Shown piece by piece: positions 59,947 to 64,000 of a stretch of DNA of 64,000 nt. Made by a program: the position numbers and the translations under genes. Source of the DNA: JAGNLM01 sp964439835 (GTDB lineage: Bacteria; Pseudomonadota; Gammaproteobacteria; JAABTG01); the NCBI GenBank assembly GCA_964439835.1, contig CAYTPQ010000010.1, positions 1 to 64,000 on the forward strand. The letters are read 5' to 3'. Every line of letters begins with the position of its first letter. Position 1 is the first letter of the stretch. The notes below the pieces were generated by a model. It saw nothing but the letters and a program-made list of their open reading frames with translations, did not search any database and was not told where the DNA came from.

Positions 59947-61422
59947 TCAGCCACGGCCGTAGACCCCGATGAGCCGCCGGTAGAAGTGGTCCGTTCCCGG
60001 GGTCAGCTGGTCCCAGGAGAACCGCCAGCGCCAATTGTGCTGCCACTGCGTGCCGGGGGCATTCATGCGCTGGTCGGCGCCGAGCCGCAGCACGTCCTGC
60101 ATCGGCAGGATCGCCAGCCGCGCGACCGAGGCCAGCGCGCACCGGCAGAGCGCCGTGGGCATGGCGTCGGCCGAAGCGCCCAAGTATTCCAGGACGTACT
60201 CCCGGCCGCCGCCGTCCAGCTCGTGGAACCACCCGAGGGTGGTGTTGTTGTCGTGGGTGCCGGTGTAGACGACGGCATTCACCGGGTGATTGTGGGGCAG
60301 GTAGGGGTTGTCGGGGCCACCGCCGAAGGCGAACTGCAATACCTTCATGCCCGGTAGCCCGAAGCGGTCCCGCAGGTCTTCGACCTCGCGGGTGATGAAG
60401 CCCAGGTCCTCGGCGACCAGTGGCAGGCGCTGGAACACCTCCTGGAGGCGCCGCAGCAGGGCGTCGCCGGGAGCGGACACCCAGCGGCCGTTGACGGCCG
60501 TGTGCTCCCAGGCCGGGATCTCCCAATAGGCCTCCAGGCCGCGGAAGTGGTCGATGCGCAGCAGATCGAACTGCTCGAGCTGGGTGCGCACCCGCTCGAC
60601 CCACCAGCCGAAGCCGTCGGCCTGCATCCGTTCCCAGTCGTACTGAGGATTGCCCCAGCGCTGCCCAGTGGCGGAGAAGTAGTCGGGCGGCACGCCGGCG
60701 ACCACCGTCGGGCGCCCGGCGTCGTCCAGGCGGAACCACTGGCGCCACGCCCAGACGTCGGCGCTGTCGTCCGCGACGTACAGGGGGATGTCGCCGAACA
60801 CTTGAACCCCGCGCTCGTTGGCGTAACGGCGCAGGTCGCCCCACTGCCGATAGAACACGAACTGCTCGAAGCGGCGCTGATCGACCGGGAGCTCGTACTG
60901 CTCCATCGCCTCCCCGATCGCCTTGCGGTCCCGGTCCCGCAGCCCGGCCGGCCACTCCCACCACGGGCGACCGCCGTGGGCCTCCCGCAAGGCCTGGAAC
61001 AGCGCGTGATCGTCAAGCCAGTAACGGTGGCGCTGGGTGAACTCCTGGCACTGGTGGCGCAGCCCCTCGTGGCCGCGCGCCCGGTGGGCCCGATACGCCT
61101 CCGCGAGCCGCCGGCGCCGGTAGGCCTCAGGCGGCTCGCCCCGTTGCGGGCCGCCGTCGCGCGCCAGCAGGCCTTCCTCCACCAGGCGGTCCAGGCTGAT
61201 CAGGAGCTCGCTGCCGGCGTGGGCCGACTGGCACCGGTACGGTGAGCCCTCGGCGTGGGTCGGCCCCAGAGGCAGCGTCTGCCAGACGCTGAAACCAGCG
61301 GAGTGCAAGAAGTCGACGAATCGGTAGGCGTCCGGCCCCAGGTCGCCGCTGCCGACCCCGCCGGGGAGCGAGGTCGGGTGCAGGAGTAGACCCGCCCGCC
61401 GACGGTCTAGGGGTGAGGGGCT
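59947..61422 (-). CDS. malQ: 4-alpha-glucanotransferase
   Basis: MalQ/amylomaltase (GH77) transfers alpha-1,4-glucan chains and releases glucose. The 491-residue protein has GH77 motifs GPDAYRFVDFL with the FSVWQTLPLGPT, PYRCQSAHAG loop, the DIPLYVADDSADVWAWRQWFRLDDAGRPTVVAGVPPDYFSATGQRWGNP block, nucleophile Asp in LRIDHFRGLEAYWEIP and acid/base Glu in LVAEDLGFITREV. The GTG start at 61422 has GGAGGGG about 8-13 nt upstream; GTG 61428 or an ATG-like start at 61506 are alternatives. It follows the GH57 gene by 64 bp. Confidence 0.92.
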   Translation of the reverse strand, partial: SPSPLDRRRAGLLLHPTSLPGGVGSGDLGPDAYRFVDFLHSAGFSVWQTLPLGPTHAEGSPYRCQSAHAGSELLISLDRLVEEGLLARDGGPQRGEPPEAYRRRRLAEAYRAHRARGHEGLRHQCQEFTQRHRYWLDDHALFQALREAHGGRPWWEWPAGLRDRDRKAIGEAMEQYELPVDQRRFEQFVFYRQWGDLRRYANERGVQVFGDIPLYVADDSADVWAWRQWFRLDDAGRPTVVAGVPPDYFSATGQRWGNPQYDWERMQADGFGWWVERVRTQLEQFDLLRIDHFRGLEAYWEIPAWEHTAVNGRWVSAPGDALLRRLQEVFQRLPLVAEDLGFITREVEDLRDRFGLPGMKVLQFAFGGGPDNPYLPHNHPVNAVVYTGTHDNNTTLGWFHELDGGGREYVLEYLGASADAMPTALCRCALASVARLAILPMQDVLRLGADQRMNAPGTQWQHNWRWRFSWDQLTPGTDHFYRRLIGVYGRG

Positions 61423-61486
61423 CACGCTCACGGCCCCTCCGCTCGGGTGGGCGTTCGCAGGTCCATGATCCAGGCGGCTTGCATGT

Positions 61487-63193
61487 TCAAACCCCTTCGT
61501 GTCCACGGCGCATGACGCCTCCAGCCTCGGGCGCGCCGTGCCCGCGGGTGAAGGTCTCCGCCAGGTAATCCGGCGGCTCCCGCCCCATCATCTGATAGAG
61601 GTTGGCGAGGTGCTGGCGGTACAGGCGCTCGAAGTCGCTCACGACCTCGGCCGGGTTGTAGTCTCCGAACCACCAGAACCAGTCGGAACCCTCGCACACT
61701 GCCAGCTGACGCTCCGCCGCCTCGCGCCGGTGTACGCTCAGACCGCCCGCCGCATCGAGGTATGCCCGGCGCGCGTCCACCAACATGTCCCAGCCGCGAT
61801 TCTTCCCCGGGTCGCCGATCCAGGTCGAGAACGTCCCGTACACCCAGCTGCCGGCCACCAGATGGTCGATTGTGACACGCGTCAGCCCGCCGTCGAGGGC
61901 GTCCGCGAACGTCGTCATCTCGAGCCGCGGGTCCTCGGCCAGTCCCCGGTAGAGCGCATCGAGGAAATAGTACCCGTTCTCCGGGTAGTGCTCCCAGGCG
62001 TTCTCGCCGTCCAGGACGATGGCGACGACCCGCTTGCGCCCGGCGTCGCCACCGTCCGCGATGTGGTGCAGGTGATGCAACAGGTTGGCGACGGCGTCGT
62101 CAGCGTGCCAGTCCGAGTAGGTGAACCCGATCAGGTCGGAGAGCCCATCGTCACGGAAGAAGCAGGCCAGCTGCGAGCCCGGGAGGTGGTACGGTTGGCA
62201 GAGCGGCTGGCCCTGGTCGAGCTCCCGCCCCCGGCCGGCACGGGCCAGGCTGTTGCGCAGCACGCCCTCGCCGCTCGCGCACCAGTCGAACCCGCAGTCC
62301 TCCAGCAGGCGCACCGTCGCGTCGCTGACGCCACCTTCCGAAGGCCAGCACCCCCGCGGGCGCTGTCCGAAGAAGCGCTCGAAGGCGCGGATGCCCTCCT
62401 CCACGTGCCAGCGGGCGCGCCCCGCCCCCTCCGGATACGCCGGCGCCGCGGGCATCGCCACGTCCGGCATCGCGTCGCGGGCACTCGCCAGCTCCAGCAG
62501 CAACGGCACGATGGGGTGGGCGTAGGGGGAGACCGACAGCTCGACCTGACCGCGCTCGGCCAGCGCCCGGTAGCGTCGAGCCACCGACCCGATCTGGTCC
62601 TGCACGACCTCCAGCAGGACCCGGCGGTCGTGCAGGGTGAACCCGCTTGCCTTCTCGACCAAGTGCCGGACCCGGGCGTCCCGACGCCGCACGGTCTCGC
62701 CCATCCACGCGAGGTGGTACCAGACCACCAGGTCGACCAGGAACTGGTCCGACAGATAGGCCAGGGTGTCCGGGTGCTCGGTGAACGGCCCCGCCATGTC
62801 GACCAGGCGGCGGTAGGCGGGGAAGCGGTTCACGAGGCGCTCGCGATGGGCGCGCTGGCAGGCCTGGATGAGCCAGACCCGGTGGCCCGGGTCGGCGGGC
62901 AGCGCGGGACAGGCGAGTGCCGCGAGCAAGGGGTCGCGGATCGCCTGTTGACGGTGCAGGAAGCCGTCCAGCTGCTGGGCGTAGTCCTCGATCTGCTCCA
63001 GCAAGATCGGCGCGAAGTTCACGACCGCCCGCGCCCGCGGCTCCGCCTCCAGGTGGGCGGCCATGTCCACGTAGTCCTTGACCGCGTGGAGGTAGGTCCA
63101 GGGAAGCTGGTACTCGCCGCTGATCAGGTCCCGGTACTGTGGCTGGTGCATGTGCCAGCACAGCACCACCGCGAGCCGCGGCCTATCGGACAC
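61487..63193 (-). CDS. GH57-family glycoside hydrolase
   Basis: This 568-residue GH57 enzyme acts on alpha-glucans. Motifs are WHMHQPQYRD at the start, GCWPSEGGVSD with nucleophile Glu, and VLDGENAWEHYPENG with the general acid Asp. A Trp-rich end (SDWFWWFGDYNPAEVVSDFERLYRQH) is typical of the amylopullulanase/alpha-amylase-type branch rather than the branching-enzyme branch. GTG 63193 overlaps the glgC stop by 11 bp. In this block it likely degrades or remodels glycogen with MalQ. Confidence 0.87.
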   Translation of the reverse strand: MSDRPRLAVVLCWHMHQPQYRDLISGEYQLPWTYLHAVKDYVDMAAHLEAEPRARAVVNFAPILLEQIEDYAQQLDGFLHRQQAIRDPLLAALACPALPADPGHRVWLIQACQRAHRERLVNRFPAYRRLVDMAGPFTEHPDTLAYLSDQFLVDLVVWYHLAWMGETVRRRDARVRHLVEKASGFTLHDRRVLLEVVQDQIGSVARRYRALAERGQVELSVSPYAHPIVPLLLELASARDAMPDVAMPAAPAYPEGAGRARWHVEEGIRAFERFFGQRPRGCWPSEGGVSDATVRLLEDCGFDWCASGEGVLRNSLARAGRGRELDQGQPLCQPYHLPGSQLACFFRDDGLSDLIGFTYSDWHADDAVANLLHHLHHIADGGDAGRKRVVAIVLDGENAWEHYPENGYYFLDALYRGLAEDPRLEMTTFADALDGGLTRVTIDHLVAGSWVYGTFSTWIGDPGKNRGWDMLVDARRAYLDAAGGLSVHRREAAERQLAVCEGSDWFWWFGDYNPAEVVSDFERLYRQHLANLYQMMGREPPDYLAETFTRGHGAPEAGGVMRRGHEGV

Positions 63194-64000
63194 GGTGGAT
63201 CTCTTGCCCCAGCATCTCCGGCGTGACCAGGACCACCCCACCCTCGCTCACGTAGAACCGCTTCGCGTCCTCTTCGGGGTCCTCGCCGATCACCATGTCC
63301 GGCGGGACCACGCAGCCCCGGTCGAGCACCGCACGGCGGATCCGCGCGCGCCGACCGATGTCCACGTCGGGCAGCACCACGGCGTCCTCCAGGCGGGCGT
63401 ACGAGTGCACCTTGACGTTCGAGAACAGCAGGGAGCGCCGCAGGTAGGCGCCGGAGATGACGCAGCCGCCGGACACCATCGAGTCCACCGCCATGCCCCG
63501 GCGATCGTCGTCGTCGAAGACGAACTTCGCCGGCGGCAGCTGCACCTGGTGGGTCCAGATCGGCCAGTCCACGTCGTACAGGTTGAGCTCGGGGCTGACG
63601 CTGACGAGCTCCATGTTCGCCTCCCAGAAGGCGTCCACGGTCCCCACGTCGCGCCAGTACCCCTGCCTGCCCGTCTGCACGTCGCGGAACGGGTAAGTCA
63701 CCACGCGGTAGGACTTCAGCACCGCCGGGATGATGTCCTTGCCGAAGTCGTGGCTCGAGGTCCGGGTGTCGGCGTCCTTGATCAACTGCTCGAACAGGAA
63801 CGAGCGGTTGAAGACGTAGATCCCCATCGAGGCGAGGGCCACGTCGGTCTTCCCCGGGACCGGCGTTGGGTTCTCCGGCTTCTCCTGGAACGCCACTACC
63901 CGCCCCTGGGCGTCGGTGGTCATGACACCGAATTCGCGCGCCCGCTCCAGCGACACCTCGATGCAGCCCACCGTCATGTCCGCCCCGGTCTCGACGTGGT
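63183..64000 (-). CDS. glgC: glucose-1-phosphate adenylyltransferase (partial, 5' end beyond window)
   Basis: GlgC makes ADP-glucose, the committed step of bacterial glycogen synthesis. About 272 C-terminal residues are present. The reading frame stays open to base 64000 and gives HVETGADMTVGCIEVS before the ATG-like Met at 63977. GADMTVGCIEV, FGKDIIPAVL, YWRDVGTVDAFWEANM, SMVSGGCVISGAYLRRSLLFSNVKV and the beta-helix DVDIGRRARIRRAVLDRGCVVP are typical of the second half. The start and N-terminal nucleotide site lie outside the window. Confidence 0.96.
   Translation of the reverse strand, partial: HVETGADMTVGCIEVSLERAREFGVMTTDAQGRVVAFQEKPENPTPVPGKTDVALASMGIYVFNRSFLFEQLIKDADTRTSSHDFGKDIIPAVLKSYRVVTYPFRDVQTGRQGYWRDVGTVDAFWEANMELVSVSPELNLYDVDWPIWTHQVQLPPAKFVFDDDDRRGMAVDSMVSGGCVISGAYLRRSLLFSNVKVHSYARLEDAVVLPDVDIGRRARIRRAVLDRGCVVPPDMVIGEDPEEDAKRFYVSEGGVVLVTPEMLGQEIHRVR

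Noticed and set aside
57226..60357. Long plus-strand ORF of 1043 codons opposite pgi, glk and malQ
   Set aside because: It is antisense to three securely identified genes and has no recognisable domains or Shine-Dalgarno. Long shadow ORFs are expected in very GC-rich DNA.
61499..63226. Plus-strand ORF of 575 codons opposite the GH57 gene
   Set aside because: Antisense shadow of a clear GH57 coding region; composition is that of the reverse frame.
63183..64000. glgC as a truncated pseudogene
   Set aside because: The frame is open to the last base and reads as the normal GlgC sequence; only the window edge cuts it.

Overview
The window is a GC-rich chromosomal segment that reads as a gammaproteobacterium. 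The strongest taxonomic signal is the left edge: a gacA/uvrY-type response regulator, uvrC, pgsA and tRNA-Gly(GCC) on the minus strand, an order known from E. coli, Pseudomonas and relatives. Several other genes have close E. coli counterparts (mlaA, mazG, slt, nudF with a yqiB-like DUF1249 gene, yadG/yadH, hrpA, lpxL-like, ppiA). A complete V/A-type ATP synthase operon, PpdK beside PpsA, and a glgC-GH57-malQ-glk-pgi block are not enteric traits and suggest an environmental, perhaps autotrophic or sulfur/methane-associated lineage such as Chromatiales-like bacteria. That placement is inference. I see no insertion sequence, prophage, CRISPR array or integrase; this looks like ordinary backbone.

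Layout. 1-3.4 kb: tRNA-Gly, pgsA, uvrC, gacA. 3.5-9.7 kb: cell envelope genes, namely an anchored penicillin-acylase-family hydrolase, an L,D-transpeptidase convergent with its likely substrate Lpp, and MlaA; then MazG. 9.8-22 kb: lytic transglycosylase, thioredoxin-like protein, NudF/DUF1249, a lipoprotein-type isoaspartyl methyltransferase, a repeat-containing exported protein, a membrane methyltransferase-like protein, GpmI, a redoxin, a heme protein, an ABC-2 exporter and PhhB. 22-30.2 kb: a nine-gene V/A-ATPase operon, preceded by an AT-rich island and followed by a cupin and a NifX-like protein with a His-rich tail. 31-36.6 kb: a LolA-like protein, two FtsX-type permeases and an ATPase in one overlapping operon, then a divergent LpxL-like acyltransferase. 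36.7-40 kb: cytochrome b561, CobW GTPase, a 73-residue protein, a CbiX-type chelatase and a Sel1-repeat protein. 40-45 kb: FadL and an acyl-CoA synthetase convergent over a perfect palindrome, DUF2939 and a CPA2 antiporter. 45-50.5 kb: HrpA and a diguanylate cyclase. 50.7-64 kb: a long minus-strand run of central carbon genes (ppsA, ppiA, ppdK, pgi, glk, malQ, GH57, partial glgC).

How they fit together. The right end gives a route between pyruvate and PEP (PpsA, PpdK), and from hexose phosphates to stored alpha-glucan (Pgi, GlgC) and back (GH57, MalQ, Glk). GpmI in the left half supplies the 2-/3-phosphoglycerate step. The V/A-ATPase couples ATP to an ion gradient. The left half is dominated by peptidoglycan and outer-membrane maintenance.

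No wholly new multi-gene system stands out. The most interesting candidates are the V/A-ATPase operon with its metal-handling tail (cupin plus His-rich NifX-like protein), the Lpp/L,D-transpeptidase pair with an interlocked terminator, the CobW/b561 and small-protein/CbiX divergent module, and the exported isoaspartyl methyltransferase.
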